Shown: one piece after another, positions 1-10,669 of the stretch | Position numbering within the stretch: the first letter of the stretch is position 1 | Layout: each line of letters starts with the position of its first letter | Assembly: GCA_002633005.1 (NCBI GenBank) | Contig: NMRA01000089.1 | Location: forward strand, 972,691 to 1,036,690 | DNA length: 64,000 nucleotides | Reading direction: 5' to 3' | DNA from: Phoronis australis | Lineage: Eukaryota > Phoronida > Phoronidae | Translations under genes and position numbers: made by a program | The notes under the pieces: generated by a model | Told to the model about the DNA's origin: nothing | What the model saw: the letters and a program-made list of their open reading frames with translations, nothing else | The model's database searches: none

Positions 1-49
1 AAGCATTTTAAATGGGCATATTCTTGTGGTACATCATATTATTAAAATA

Positions 50-421
50 TCAATATTTATTTCGTTTTTGATGTTTTAAAAAAAGACAAAACATGATACT
101 ACAGCTTTGAAACTCCAGTATAAAGTACAGAATTGCAGTGAGAAATAAAACGACTGAAAGCAGAGACACTGTGGCAACCAAACGCCTTCTAATGATTGAC
201 AGCGGAAAATATTTTGAACGTTGCAACATTTTACATGCATTGTATATTTCTTTCTGAATTGAAAGGGCCAACTTCTCTCGTTCTTTAATTGAGGATCCTA
301 GTAATCTTACAATATGGGTGTCCAAACTTGTGAAATTTTCATTGACAGAGCGTCCAAATGATAAATTGTTCGTCCTTGCCAGGTCCCAGGACGTACGCTG
401 TATGAAGGCATGGATCCCGAG
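50..421 (-). CDS. Last exon of an unrecognised single-pass membrane protein
   Basis: On the minus strand an open frame runs from a plausible AG splice acceptor (AG at 423-422, in a context ending attag) to a TGA at 52-50, giving about 123 codons. The frame stays open well upstream of the first methionine at 325, so the methionine is probably internal and the segment is a terminal exon. The residues before it include SWDLARTNNLSFG. The central part is charged and looks helical (around SSIKEREKLALSIQKEI). A hydrophobic segment of about 21 residues (LVATVSLLSVVLFLTAILYF) follows, then a short tail ending KHQKRNKY. This layout suggests a C-terminal membrane anchor with a basic cytosolic end. I do not recognise the family. 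The acceptor and reading frame are read from the sequence; the exon status is inferred, and upstream exons were not found within the next 1.7 kb. Confidence 0.5.
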   Translation of the reverse strand, partial: LGIHAFIQRTSWDLARTNNLSFGRSVNENFTSLDTHIVRLLGSSIKEREKLALSIQKEIYNACKMLQRSKYFPLSIIRRRLVATVSLLSVVLFLTAILYFILEFQSCSIMFCLFLKHQKRNKY

Positions 422-2177
422 CTAATTAATAGTACTGAACACAAAGTACACATGTGTGAACCATGTGCCCGTTTCAGCAAAACTGACTTAGCTAAGAGAA
501 ATTGTATTTGTTGTAAATTTTCAAATAAAGGTTAAGTTTTCGCAAAACCAGTCCACGAAGAGATCTTAAGTTTGACTTAAACGTTTGGCATATTTTTCTT
601 AATTAACTTACCGAATGTGGAAGTTGCAAAGTTTGGAAATTAAGAAGTCGTTTGTGGAACATGCCCCAGCTCTTTGTGTCTAACACAACCGATGATAGTG
701 GACATGACATCACTGACAAGTGACAAGTCAACACACCCCACCAAGGAAGCCAATGTCAGAAAAAAGGAAGCGAATTAATAACCTGAGTCTCTCAACGATC
801 ACTGCTTTTCGTCAACATCGTCCCTGCCAGTGCCTCGAGTATATCAGATTGAATCACGTATGAAAACTGATGTCGCATTTGGCGAGAAAGCCTCTAGCTC
901 AGGTCGCCAACGACAATTTCAGTTCGCAAAATGCGAGCTTTTTCTCGCCAAGTCGGTGCCTGTATCCAATTCGGGCGACGGCAGACGTGTGGGAGAAAAA
1001 GAACATCAACCTGCTTAACTGTCAGCTCCTCTTCAAAGATTATGGTCTGCATTGCTGGCCGCTCACTGCACCTTTAGTACCTCAAGGAGCGCATTTCGAC
1101 TGTCACTATACTGCAAATATGCACAGGAAGGAGTCTTAGAGATGTGCACAGCGCTTTTTCAGGTCCCTGTTACATGCCAAGTGCAACACCACATCAGAGC
1201 ATGTTTCCTGTGTATGGGTATCTATGATAAGTACTGTAGGAATAACCATAGGCTACCATGTCAGGACTTGTTTCCAAAAAAAAACAACTGGGAGTCTTAT
1301 GGCCATCTATCAGTGGACAGCGCCACTGCACTAGCTACATAGTTAACAGTGAAAGCTGCTTGCTCGGTATCTGTCAGAATAAATATTGATTGATTAGTTA
1401 GTAAGTATAGATCCATTCTAAGTTGCCAAAATGTGTGCATATGTACATTTAAATCATGGGGTCAAACTTGTCGACATGTACTTTAACGCGAAAATAAATT
1501 TTTAAATGGTGTTTACAACTTTGGGTTCTGGGGTCGAAGTGCTCTAGGGATTGTAGGAAATTCTGAGAACAAATTGTAACAGCCAATGATATGATTGTAT
1601 ATGATCATGTGGTTTTAATTAACCAATCACTTAATAAAACAAGTAGAATATTATAATATGGGCTTAAGTCAACCAGATGAGCTATAGTAGTTGAAGCATA
1701 AAGACTTGCTACAGTTTACAGATAAATTTTAAGACAGAGAAAGGATCTTGGCAAGGGCAAGGGTTAACGAACAGGAAGTTACCTAAGAGCTTGCCATTTG
1801 CATCGTGGGTAGAAAGATACTACCTGAAGTGTTGCGTCACCCGCCAGAGACTTTGACCAGCAAGAAGAATCGCGGGTAGAAGAAATCGCCTGCAAGTTTT
1901 GCATCACCAGAGACGGTGACCATCAACTACACTGTCGCTATAAATGGTGTGTAGTTAAAAGGTTCACCAACAGGACAGTCATGGCAGATGAGACATTTGA
2001 TTATTTTGGTAAACTGATTGAAGTTATCTTTAAAGAGGACACTAGCCTAGTTGCTCTTCTTTGTAGTTGATTACCTAATCAACAACACGTTTCACTTCCC
2101 TAATTAGGGGTTATCGTATAATAAATTAATAACTGGGTTAAAATATTCACTTTCCTTTTACGCACAACCTCAAAGCA
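422..2177. other. No gene recognised; possible intron or intergenic DNA
   Basis: Only short overlapping frames (60-96 codons) occur here, mostly at 830-1342 on the plus strand. They share no recognisable domain and have no splice context I can support. An upstream exon of the minus-strand membrane protein may lie here but I could not identify one. The stretch ends at TA 2178-2179, the left edge of the oldest copy of the TIR element. Confidence 0.4.
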
Positions 2178-2179
2178 TA

Positions 2180-2356
2180 CAGTAAACATCACGGATTTTT
2201 GCCCAACCGGTCGGCTGGAAGTTTACGACCAGTCGTGGACTGGCCGGCAAATTAGCCGACCGTTCGGCTAGTTTTTGCCGACCGCCAGCCGACCGCAGTG
2301 CCGACCTATCAGGCGACTTCCCAGCCGACCCTTCAGCCGACGGGAATTGCCGACCG
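2180..2356 (-). mobile_element. Copy 0 of the GCCGACC TIR element, right-end fragment (reverse)
   Basis: The segment starts at a TA with a diverged form of the family TIR (cagtaaacatcacgg) and continues with GC-rich repeats (gccgacc, ggtcggc, and the motif tcaggcgactt also seen in other right ends). It is the reverse complement of the right ends at 12655-12863 and 23640-23859. It is cut at 2356 by insertion of copy 1 and resumes at 12866, so it is the older host copy in a nested pair. Confidence 0.75.
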
Positions 2357-2358
2357 TA

Positions 2359-2550
2359 CAGCACACATCACGAATTTTTGTCCTACCGGTCGGAAATTGG
2401 TCGACGACCGGCCGTCGACCGGTCATCTAGCCGACCAGCAGCCGACCAACAACGGTCGGCTAGGAGCCGTCTGCTGAGTCGCCTCTGTGGTCGGCACTTG
2501 GGTCGGCTAAAGGTCGCGTAGCGTAGACGACCAATTCGGATTAAGCGTGT
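2359..2550 (+). repeat. Left TIR and GC-rich subterminal block of copy 1
   Basis: The TIR is followed by accggtcgg, attggtcgacgaccggccg and then many GCCGACC or GGTCGGC heptamers in both orientations. The block ends near the words aattcggattaagcg shared by the left ends at about 18860 and 26280. The surroundings are A+T-rich, so the composition jump is abrupt. Such arrays could be transposase-binding sites or form cruciforms; that role is inferred. Confidence 0.8.
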
Positions 2551-5500
2551 CCTTTGTCGGCAATTACCATTTTATGACTTAGCGGGTGAACTTTGGACAA
2601 ACAAGCATGTAACTGTTCGCTGTTCGCCGAACAGCGAACAGTTAAATGTAAACGGTTTACCACTGGCAACTCCGGTCTTGACATCGGTTTATCAACTTTT
2701 GTTGAACTATTGAATGGAGGTAAAATCGAACCAACCTACAAATACGAAGTGCGTGGCAATACACCAGCCGAAAACCTTATGTTGAATTAATGAGGGCGTG
2801 GTAAAATCAAACGTTAAGTGATATAGCGGAAAAATAATTTCTAACTTTATATATGATACTTTTTATACAGTATATTATGCATAAAAACAAGCATGAAATT
2901 TGAAATTTACAGCAAAATTGCATAAAACTCAGAATACAACACTGGATATTTTACGACCTCAAATGTTTTCTTGCCGCGGATTTTACAACAAGCAGCACGC
3001 ATTTGCGCTCATCCGTTATTGCTCTTGATCATCACATCATCACGCTGTATATTGCGCTTTACCACAGATAACTATTGTTTATTTCTGTATAATTTCTTAA
3101 TATGTTGCTACACCAATAGAACCCAAGTTTATTTTAGGAACAACATAAACAATGGTTTGAACATAGTGCCGATATTAAATCACGGGCGCTTGAAAACGGA
3201 GACTGTGATCGGTTTATCGTGTCATCCATCATCCATCATCATTCTGAAATTGTAGACACTTTCGCAGGAAAAAAAACTTTCGAAGCTAGAGCCTTCCTAT
3301 CTAGGCTGCTAGCTGTGAAGTCTGTTTTCAGAATACAGCAAGGTGTCACTGCGTATTGAGCTCAAACAGACTTCGAAACTTCATACAGCCCGGATAGTTA
3401 CATGTACGCTTGTCACCTCCTCGAAAAGCTTTTATCAACATGAGCTCAAGACCGGCGAGTGTGCATGCAAACTCTGGATGTCAATTGCTATGAAGTTGCC
3501 CGTTACAGCCGTTTAAACGAAAAACACCCGACGTCTCTGCCTTTTGTAACGAAAAAGAGTATGTCTTCGTTTTGAAGAGTTCATACGTGACACGCGCCAC
3601 TTTCTGTTTTTTTTTCGACATCTCCCATTAGATGGTGACAACATCTCAGCAAAATTTGTTCTAAAATTTGGTTCACTGATATCAAAAAAATATAATGAAG
3701 TGAAACCAATTTTGATCATTTGTCGTGACGTTTACGCAATCTCGAGGGAGAACGTTTGATTGAAGAATCTGGGAAAAAGAAACTGGCTAATAGGTGACGC
3801 AATATTTCATTGCGCCTGAAGTCGAAGCAAAAGGTCACACCAATAATTTTAGCAGCAGAATAATTGTAGAAAACCAATTTTTGCAACGCTGGTAAATAAT
3901 TTGGATTACTCTAGGAAGATTTTATTCGGTCAGTTTTTACCCACAACGGCCTAAATTAGTATAGGTAATTTAGTAAACAGCTCCGCACCAAGGCTAGAGC
4001 CTTCCGAGTCCTTTGGCGTAAGAACACAATACTTGGCGTTTCGCGTATACTCCAGGCGGTAAAACTTTAAAAATAATATTTTCGGGGTAACCTGGTACAG
4101 GTTATCCTAAAAAAGTAGTCTGTGTTTTCATGTAGAGCGTAAACATTATTAAAGCCAGTGATTCAAAAAGAACACTCTCGCAAACGAAAACTCACACAAT
4201 TTTCAGCTCTATTACCCTGGTTAAAAAACAACTTCTATAAGATTATTGCATCGGATTCTAGTGATCACCAGGGCAAGTCAAAACTCTTAAGGGGTCGCAA
4301 TTTCAAACCTTTGGCATGAATCAGTGATATAAAAATGGAATTAGACCGACTTTAATTCATCAGCAATGTAGACACAACAGTTACAGACACTGACTGCGTT
4401 TGTTAACATCTTGTGGCAATGATGAAAATAAATGTTTCTACTATGATTGATAACAAGTTTTACTCTGATGAGGTATGATGCAATATGCATATCTAATATG
4501 CAGATCGGCAGTTGCAAAAATATTTACTGGGTTTAATGAATCCGTTTGATATGAACCACTGCAAAAGTATGATTACTAATTGTACATTCGAAGCATGCCT
4601 CATTGGAATAAAAACATACACATGCTTGATGATTCTGGGAGTACCTCTATTACAGGTATGGATGAAGATACATAGTTGTTAAGCCATAGAGGGTAATAAG
4701 GCTTACATAATGTCACACTGAGCCATCTACACAAGGCATATACAAAGGATACAGTATTTCAAAAGAAGCCACAACTACTCATTTTTCATAGTCATAACTA
4801 CTCATTTTTCATAGTATTACTCAATCACGATCTCCTAGATTTATATAAGAAGTTACACGGTACGCTGCTACACAACTTGCTCTCCCACATTTATGGGAGG
4901 CCTAATTTGCAACATTTAACGACATATATTTTCTATGCAAGATTAAAACCAAGCAAAACATGGTAACTCTCCAGGACCAAACATAAATATCTCAAAACCA
5001 GAAATTTCACTTAAGCAGGAATTAAAAAAATCTAATACATTGAGATGGTTTGCATACAGAAGACCAAAAAAAAACAAATAAAGACCAACATTCACCACGT
5101 CAAGACTGAAATTGATCACATCAGCACCTATAATTTATCAATGAGGACCAAAAATTCTTCACTTCAGAATCAAAATAAAATACGACCGAACTGAAAATTT
5201 AACAATACAGGTTCAAAAACTTACCACGTCAGTAACTTTACACGCCCGAACACCCCGTCACCATACCCAAGCATTGATCCTTCAAAGTGATAGTGTTTGT
5301 ACTATACCAAAGGGCTAAATGTTCAACCTCTTTCCGACGAGACATATTATCTTGGAAACGCAGTTGAATTTCTTTCGTCTAATCCACGTTTTACAATAGA
5401 TGCCAATGTATAGGTACACACTGGATTGTCATCATTGCATAATGGGTGACCACGTAGTCTCCGGGCATGAAAACAATTCTCTCCTGGCGTGATAAGTTTT

Positions 5501-5835
5501 CTGACGCAATAAATCATGGTTGTCAATTGTTTTTGATTCTAAAGAGATTTCAATTCCTGAATAGAAAATGTGTGTTCTAAAATTTTCCGCTTCATCTTTC
5601 CATTCAGCTAACTAGTGCACATCACAGTGTTTTTACTATCCCGTCGGCGGCTTCACTGCAACGAATCACTACTGGTACAACCTTCCGTAAATGATGTTCG
5701 TATTTTGCACATTTCTTCGGGGTAACAGTTTTCCAAGAGCTATATATGATCAATGGACAAGTTTCTGTTTGGTATTCGGTTTTATTTTCTTTCTCAGGTA
5801 GTCCTTGAGCTCATGCTCTGAATGTTTTGAAGACG

Positions 5836-5840
5836 CAACT
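5836..5840. repeat. Target-site duplication of the BEL/Pao element (left)
   Basis: The five bases caact directly precede the left LTR and recur directly after the right LTR at 11157-11161. The homologous site in copy 2 (22157-22161) has a single caact and no insertion. Confidence 0.9.
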
Positions 5841-6327
5841 TGATGGAAATATCGGCAATGTGGAGACACAGATTCCACAAGTGTGGGGATGGTCGTGGTA
5901 GTATAGTTGGGGGGTTACCCGGTTCTTGGTTGAACGGTAGATAGTTGGCTAACAAGGTAGCAACAGCAAGTCGATGGAGAGCAGCATAAAAAATAACACA
6001 GTCGTTGAGTTTCTACTGACACACAAAGTTTATTAACTCTAGCTACAATATATATAGTGAATAGAAATATGTGTTGGTTGTGAGTGCAAAACAACAACAA
6101 TATTGAGAGTTCCGGTGATTTCATCCAACTCATAAACATGAATGGAGTCTGGGCAGCTGTTTGGCATATAGGGTTTCACTATGAGTGAGCACTGGTCAGT
6201 GAAATAGTAAACAACAACACACGATGTCCGAAATTGTTATATAACATAAACTGTTTTGTTGGGATAGTTGTACGTCATAGGAAATGATGAAATTTGCACT
6301 TAATTAACTTCATGAGAATTCATGACA
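5841..6327 (-). repeat. 3' LTR of the BEL/Pao element
   Basis: This is 487 bp, TG...CA bounded on the plus strand. It carries a TATATATA stretch near 6048-6055 and, on the minus strand, an AATAAA near 6029-6034. These are candidate promoter and polyadenylation elements of the LTR. It differs from the other LTR by a single base change near 5992 and another near 6220. Confidence 0.93.
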
Positions 6328-6491
6328 CTCCGCCGGCCGAAAAGATGAAAATATTCAAAATTTAACAATCCACTGTAAAGTTATGTTGCACTCAATCAAA
6401 ATCACATCAAATTAAGATATACCATAAATAGAAGAACACAAACTATTCATATGGTTATGCACGGAATACATAGTCACTGCTAGATATACAA

Positions 6492-6722
6492 TTAATCTGA
6501 ATGTTCATCTTGGTCTTGGGTGAATAAACGCTTGATTCTTTCCATAGCGAATTTAGCTGCTTGACGCTTGGGTCGATCAACAGCTCCTTGATTGCTTTCC
6601 AAATCCGAGTTACCGTTGTTCATTACATGACTGTTTACTTCGAGCGGGTAGAGTTTAGCTATTGGTCGGTTTGTCAATCCATTCCTTGTCTTGATGATTG
6701 CTGAACGAACGAATCCGTCAGC
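6492..6722 (-). CDS. BEL/Pao Pol C-terminus (DUF5641-like), fragment
   Basis: About 75 residues remain, beginning DGFVRSAIIKTRNG and containing RPIAKLYPLEV, which matches the conserved end of the integrase region in BEL/Pao polyproteins. It ends in an acidic tail at TGA 6494-6492, about 165 bp before the 3' LTR. The 5' boundary is the N at 6723. The HHCC zinc finger and D,D-35-E integrase core that should precede it are missing, so this fragment cannot act alone. Confidence 0.75.
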   Translation of the reverse strand, partial: ADGFVRSAIIKTRNGLTNRPIAKLYPLEVNSHVMNNGNSDLESNQGAVDRPKRQAAKFAMERIKRLFTQDQDEHSD

Positions 6723-6723
6723 N
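6723..6723. other. Single N marking a probable collapsed gap inside Pol
   Basis: The protein on the right side of the N is RNase H and on the left is the extreme Pol C-terminus. About 1.2-1.5 kb of integrase coding sequence expected from the family is absent exactly here, so the single N probably stands for a gap of unknown size. Confidence 0.6.
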
Positions 6724-7239
6724 GTCACCTGTAAGAAGAAAGCTAGGTCCATTCCACCAGAGAGCGCTTGTGTCGAGACTTGAGGCTGAAATGCCTCTAA
6801 TTAGCAGATCAGCAGGGTTCTGTTTGGTTGGGCAATATTTGATTGCATCAAACTTCTGTTTTCTAATTTCTCGTACTCTGTTTTCAACAAAAATTGGCAG
6901 TGTTTTGTCGCAGAGTATCCAGTGTAGCACAATTTGACTGTCAGACCCCAAGATCGTCTTCGTTATTTCCAGGTTTGTAGAGAGAGCATTTTTCACAAAG
7001 GTCGATAATCTTGCGCCAATCAAGGCTGCCATCAATTCCAATCGTGATAGGGTGATTTCTTTAGTCGGTTTGACTCTCGTTTTTGCCATAACTATAGACG
7101 TTTCTTGGCCTGCTTTGAGGTAGACTGCTGCGCCATATGCAAGGGTGCTGGCATCACAAAATACATGAATTTCAACCTGTTTCTTCACAGGGTTATTGAA
7201 ATATTGGCGTGAAAGCGTAATTGATCGAGCTGCAATCAT
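6724..7239 (-). CDS. BEL/Pao RNase H domain, fragment
   Basis: The frame encodes the RNase H fold of an LTR retrotransposon. It has HVFCDASTLAYGAAVYL with the first catalytic Asp, then KEITLSRLELMAALIGARL with the catalytic Glu, and LGSDSQIVLHWI with the second Asp. It continues with VREIRK and PADLLIRGISA, typical of the Pao RNase H to integrase linker, and ends at the N. The upstream RT frame stops at 7265 and the sequence between 7240 and 7270 reads on in this frame, so one indel separates RT from RNase H. Start and end are limits of the readable frame, not a real start codon. Confidence 0.85.
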
Positions 7240-7264
7240 GTCCTGGCATATGGTGTTCCATTGA

Positions 7265-8824
7265 TCACACAGTGTGGGTGAGAGGGGTTCGTCCCATGTC
7301 CATTTCTCTATACCATAGTTGTTGAATTAAAATCTTCGCCTTGACATGTATTGGGGACAGGAATCCGAGAGGGTCAAACAGGGCGGACGTGAATTTGAGT
7401 ATTTGTCGCTTGGTCACTTCACTTCCAGGTTGAGTTGACTGTGGTGGATACATTATGTAATCTGATCTTGTATCCCATCGGAGGCCAAGGACATTGACAG
7501 TTGGACTGGTGTCAGCTGTACCATCTGCAGCTATTCTTCCCTGTAGAATGGGGTCATTTGTGGCCCATGACCTTAATTTGAAGCCTGCCTGTTGCATAAC
7601 ATCATTGGCTTTGGTGTAGTATTCCACTGCCAGTTGAGAGGAATTTGTTTGGTCGTCAGTTGATGTAACACCACTTAGAATATTATCCACATAAATATTC
7701 TGTTGTATGTCGCTTGTCACAGGATCAGTATAGGTGTCCAAATGTGTCTTAATGACAGAGTTCAGAATGAATGGACTAGAGCGGGAACCAAATAAAACAG
7801 ACTTGAATCTGTACACTTTAAATGGGCTATCTGGATTCGCTGGGTCTGTTAGCCATAGAAATTTAGTGAAGTTGCGATCGTCTTCATGTAAGCGGACATT
7901 CAAAAATGCCTTTTCAATGTCGCTTGTCAGAGCCACTGTCTTCGTACGGAAACGTATCAAGATTGAAACGAGATCGTTCAGTAGGGGTGTACCTGTTTCC
8001 AGACAGTCGTTAAGCCTGGGATTACGTTGCGTGGAACAGCTGCAGTCATAAACCACTCTGATTGGTGTTGTCGCGCTGTCTTTGGTTACTGGGTGGTGGG
8101 GAATGTAATGACCAGTGTTACGGTCATCGTCCACAACGGGTTCTATGAAGTCCCTCATCAGCTGGTCATTGATGACATCATTGTAGATTTCTAGCGTTTT
8201 CTGGTCCAGGCGTTTAATCATCGATCGCGTACGAGCTTGAGTAATAGCGTAGTTAGTGGGCAGGCGGGCATGGTCAGCCTTCCATGGTAAGCGGGCTATA
8301 TATTTCCCATTGTCATCACGTGTGATATTGTCAGCGCAATAGGCATTGAAGTGAAAACCTGCGTCTTTAGTGTTGTCACTAATGCCAATTGTTTCCAAAT
8401 CCCAATATTTGGATTTGTCGGGGGTGTCTGTTGAGACTCTCATACAAGTCGTAGTGTTCATGTGGGCATCAGTTGCGGCCACAGGTACGTTCGTAGGCCC
8501 ACACAACAAATAGCCTAGTTTCGATTTTACAGCAGTGGGTCCTGGACCTCTAATTACGTTGTCGTCAACAAGATTATAGTAGTAGTCAGATCCAATCAAC
8601 AGGTCGATTTCAAAATCTTTCGATGGCTCATGTTGGGCTAGTGGTAAATATCTCAGATAATCATGATGATGCAGTACTTGGGGTCGGTAATTCTTAACAG
8701 GTGTCGATATGTGGGGCACAATAACAGCAGATAAAGTCAGTTTACCTTGGTTTGTTGTGAGTTCAATAGTACCAGCTGGTTTTTCCATTGCGGTAGTTGT
8801 TCGTTCTCCAAAGGACCTGTTCAA
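7265..8824 (-). CDS. BEL/Pao reverse transcriptase (with end of protease region)
   Basis: This is the longest open frame in the window (519 codons). Its N-terminal part (SFGERTTTAMEKPAG, then DLLIGSDYYY and KSKLGYLLCGP) is the C-terminal half of the DUF1758 aspartic-protease region. The RT follows: RVVYDCSC, LNDCLETGTPLLNDLVSIL, then ALTSDIEKAFLNVRL with the first catalytic Asp, and NIYVDNILSG with the catalytic Asp in a YVDN box, a Pao-type variant of YxDD. The last 60 residues (ILKFTSALFDPLGFLSPI) are the thumb/connection. The apparent start is not genuine; in the intact family this is the middle of a Gag-Pol polyprotein. It acts, when functional, in cytoplasmic virus-like particles to copy the element RNA. 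Confidence 0.93.
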   Translation of the reverse strand: MNRSFGERTTTAMEKPAGTIELTTNQGKLTLSAVIVPHISTPVKNYRPQVLHHHDYLRYLPLAQHEPSKDFEIDLLIGSDYYYNLVDDNVIRGPGPTAVKSKLGYLLCGPTNVPVAATDAHMNTTTCMRVSTDTPDKSKYWDLETIGISDNTKDAGFHFNAYCADNITRDDNGKYIARLPWKADHARLPTNYAITQARTRSMIKRLDQKTLEIYNDVINDQLMRDFIEPVVDDDRNTGHYIPHHPVTKDSATTPIRVVYDCSCSTQRNPRLNDCLETGTPLLNDLVSILIRFRTKTVALTSDIEKAFLNVRLHEDDRNFTKFLWLTDPANPDSPFKVYRFKSVLFGSRSSPFILNSVIKTHLDTYTDPVTSDIQQNIYVDNILSGVTSTDDQTNSSQLAVEYYTKANDVMQQAGFKLRSWATNDPILQGRIAADGTADTSPTVNVLGLRWDTRSDYIMYPPQSTQPGSEVTKRQILKFTSALFDPLGFLSPIHVKAKILIQQLWYREMDMGRTPLTHTV

Positions 8825-9306
8825 CTAGGAAAGTCATCCTGTCAGCAATTGGTGGATACCCAATTTCTCTGCAACACGGTGTGTCATGAAGGTGCGTTGA
8901 GACCCATCATCAAATAATACGTTAACTTTTGCATGGGCTGATCCTCTTGATATGGTGGCAGTAAGATTGGTCCTGATGTGGGCGTCAGCTTCACATGTGT
9001 ATCATGGGGGGTTGGACTCGTAGGCGTCTCGGCAGAGGATTTCGTTAGTTGAATCAACGGAGAATTCGGCGACGGTGGTTGATTCATGGTGGCATTGCAC
9101 AACGAGGTGTGGTGTTTCTGTCCGCAGTTGCGACAGGAAAACTTGGATGAGCAATCTCGTTTCAGGTGTCGGTCAGATAAACAGTTGAAGCACAATCGAG
9201 CTTGTTTCACGATGTCCTGTCGTTTTTTGACATCGCTCACGGATGTACACTGATTAGCAGTGTGACCTTGGTTACAAAAAATACATCTGGGTGAGCGCTG
9301 AGACAG
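8825..9306 (-). CDS. BEL/Pao zinc knuckles and aspartic protease, frame-broken
   Basis: Reading on past a TAG at 9309-9307 gives a CCHC knuckle (CIFCNQGHTANQC) and, after VKKRQDIVKQA, further knuckles (CFNCLSDRHLKRDC and CRNCGQKHHTSLC). These are nucleic-acid-binding motifs at the Gag/Pol border. Downstream the protease signature FDDGSQ with its catalytic Asp lies at about 8935-8918 in a different frame. At least two further frame changes occur before the RT frame begins at 8824. The stop and indels mean no single protein can be read here. They may be true mutations or consensus errors in the assembly. Confidence 0.8.
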
Positions 9307-9903
9307 CTATCTATGTTGTGGGTTCTGGTGGGTGTTGGTCCTCGGGTTGGGATACTTCGGTGGTGTGTACCTCGGCTGAGGGGGGCGTCTATTGCCACTT
9401 GAAGTTGAACCATAATTTGGTCTTGGGCGATTCCCAGTATAAAAGGTAGAAGTTGTATAAAAATCTGTACTTACATCAGTAGTTGTAAAATTTCCAGTTT
9501 GGTTGGCCTTGATCTCCTTGTCAAGGGCATTCATCATTTGTTGGACGGACCATTTTTCTCCGACATGGTCACGATTTAATTGAATTTGCACATCCTTCGG
9601 TATCTTTTGGCTTATGATGGTCACAAGCACATGGTCTTGGGCGGCGACTTGTCCTAGGGTCTCTAAACCACGTAGGCACATGTTAACACTGTCGTGGAAT
9701 TGACGTAAGTTGGCCACATCAGATGAGGGCGCAAGGATGTTCAGCAAAGCTGTAGTGTAATGAGTTACTAGATCTTCAGTGTTACCATACCTGTCATTCA
9801 GTTGCTTCAAGGCGGCTTCATAGGAATCGTTTGATAGTGGCAGACCTTCTATGACTTTGGCGGCGTCACCAGAGAAGTTTCTGGATCGGGACAAGAGTGG
9901 CAT
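9307..9903 (-). CDS. BEL/Pao Gag, C-terminal part
   Basis: About 198 codons read as the central and C-terminal Gag: GLPLSNDSYEAALKQLNDRY, HDSVNMCLRGLETLG and HVLVTIISQKIPKD are typical of the Pao Gag (DUF1759-like) domain. A Pro/Thr/Asn-rich linker follows, ending in a TAG just before the first zinc knuckle. The stop is in frame with the knuckles downstream, so it interrupts what should be a continuous polyprotein. Confidence 0.85.
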   Translation of the reverse strand: MPLLSRSRNFSGDAAKVIEGLPLSNDSYEAALKQLNDRYGNTEDLVTHYTTALLNILAPSSDVANLRQFHDSVNMCLRGLETLGQVAAQDHVLVTIISQKIPKDVQIQLNRDHVGEKWSVQQMMNALDKEIKANQTGNFTTTDVSTDFYTTSTFYTGNRPRPNYGSTSSGNRRPPQPRYTPPKYPNPRTNTHQNPQHR

Positions 9904-10289
9904 CTTTATGAATAACAGCTTCGAATGAGTGGTAGAATTCCAACCATTTCAGTTGGTCTCCAGAGAATACGGGTAGATGCAGTTTTGGGAGGTTGGTCGT
10001 CGTCTTGGGCGTGGATTTGATCGGTGTTGGCGTNCAGTTGCTTCAAGGCGGCTTCATAGGAATCGTTTGATAGTGGCAGACCTTCTATGACTTTGGCGGC
10101 GTCACCAGAGAGTTGAGCGCGTAGATATTGAAGTTTCTGGATCGGGGCAAGAGTGGCATCTTTATGAATAACAGCTTCAAATGAGTGGTAGAATTCCAAC
10201 CATTTCAGTTGGTCTCCAGAGAATACAGGTAGATGCAGTTTTGGGAGGTTGGTCGTCGTCTTGGGTGTGGCTTTGATCGGTGTTGGCGT
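9799..10289. repeat. Direct duplication within Gag around an N
   Basis: Segments 9799-10033 and 10035-10289 are nearly identical apart from a 20-bp gap in the first and a few substitutions. The single N at 10034 separates them, which suggests two overlapping contigs or haplotypes laid end to end rather than a natural tandem duplication. Confidence 0.75.
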
Positions 10290-10646
10290 TGTTGTCGAGA
10301 TATTTGACTCACTTGTAGGTGTGTTTTGACATGTATTCGTCTTGCGGTGGAATCTGATGTCCCGAAGCTGTTTTTCGACTTCATCCAAGTAGGACTGCAT
10401 ATCTTCTGCATAATTATCTAGTTGGTCTGGGTCGACGTATTGGGCGTAGTTGGTGAACAGTTCGGTCACTGTTTTGATCTTTCCGTGTAGAACATCCATG
10501 TATTTCGCGAGTTGTAGTGCTGCGTCCGGTGTGTCTTCGTCTTGTTCCATGAGGTTATGAGAGGCCTTCACAATCTGTGTGATTTGCCCTTTGATGGCTC
10601 TCCTTCGGAAGAAGTTCATTCTGGCATCTTGGCAGTTGACATCCAT
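9906..10646 (-). CDS. BEL/Pao Gag, N-terminal part with internal duplication
   Basis: The start at 10646 lies just inside the primer-binding site and is the natural Gag ATG. The first 180 residues are alpha-helical and acidic, with NFFRRRAIKGQI and a Thr/Pro-rich linker leading to LHLPVFSGDQLKWLEFYHSF, the hallmark start of the BEL/Pao Gag core. The frame is disrupted where 10035-10289 is repeated as 9799-10033 around the N at 10034. The left copy lacks 20 bp near its middle, so the frame after the N is wrong and ends at 9906. Confidence 0.85.
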   Translation of the reverse strand: MDVNCQDARMNFFRRRAIKGQITQIVKASHNLMEQDEDTPDAALQLAKYMDVLHGKIKTVTELFTNYAQYVDPDQLDNYAEDMQSYLDEVEKQLRDIRFHRKTNTCQNTPTSESNISTTTPTPIKATPKTTTNLPKLHLPVFSGDQLKWLEFYHSFEAVIHKDATLAPIQKLQYLRAQLSGDAAKVIEGLPLSNDSYEAALKQLXANTDQIHAQDDDQPPKTASTRILWRPTEMVGILPLIRSCYS

Positions 10647-10649
10647 CTT

Positions 10650-10665
10650 GGGTCACTCGGCACCA
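10650..10665 (-). promoter_or_regulatory. Primer-binding site of the BEL/Pao element
   Basis: Four bases inside the 5' LTR the minus strand reads TGGTGCCGAGTGACCC, starting with the TGG that pairs with the CCA end of a tRNA. The matching tRNA was not determined. Confidence 0.7.
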
Positions 10666-10669
10666 GCAT

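Noticed and set aside
2359-2550. GC-rich repeated blocks considered as a CRISPR-like array or CpG-island promoter
   Set aside because: Repeats have no regular unit/spacer spacing, always adjoin the TIRs and recur at every element end, so they belong to the transposon.
7734-8051. 105-codon plus-strand frame
   Set aside because: It is the antisense shadow of the BEL/Pao reverse transcriptase.
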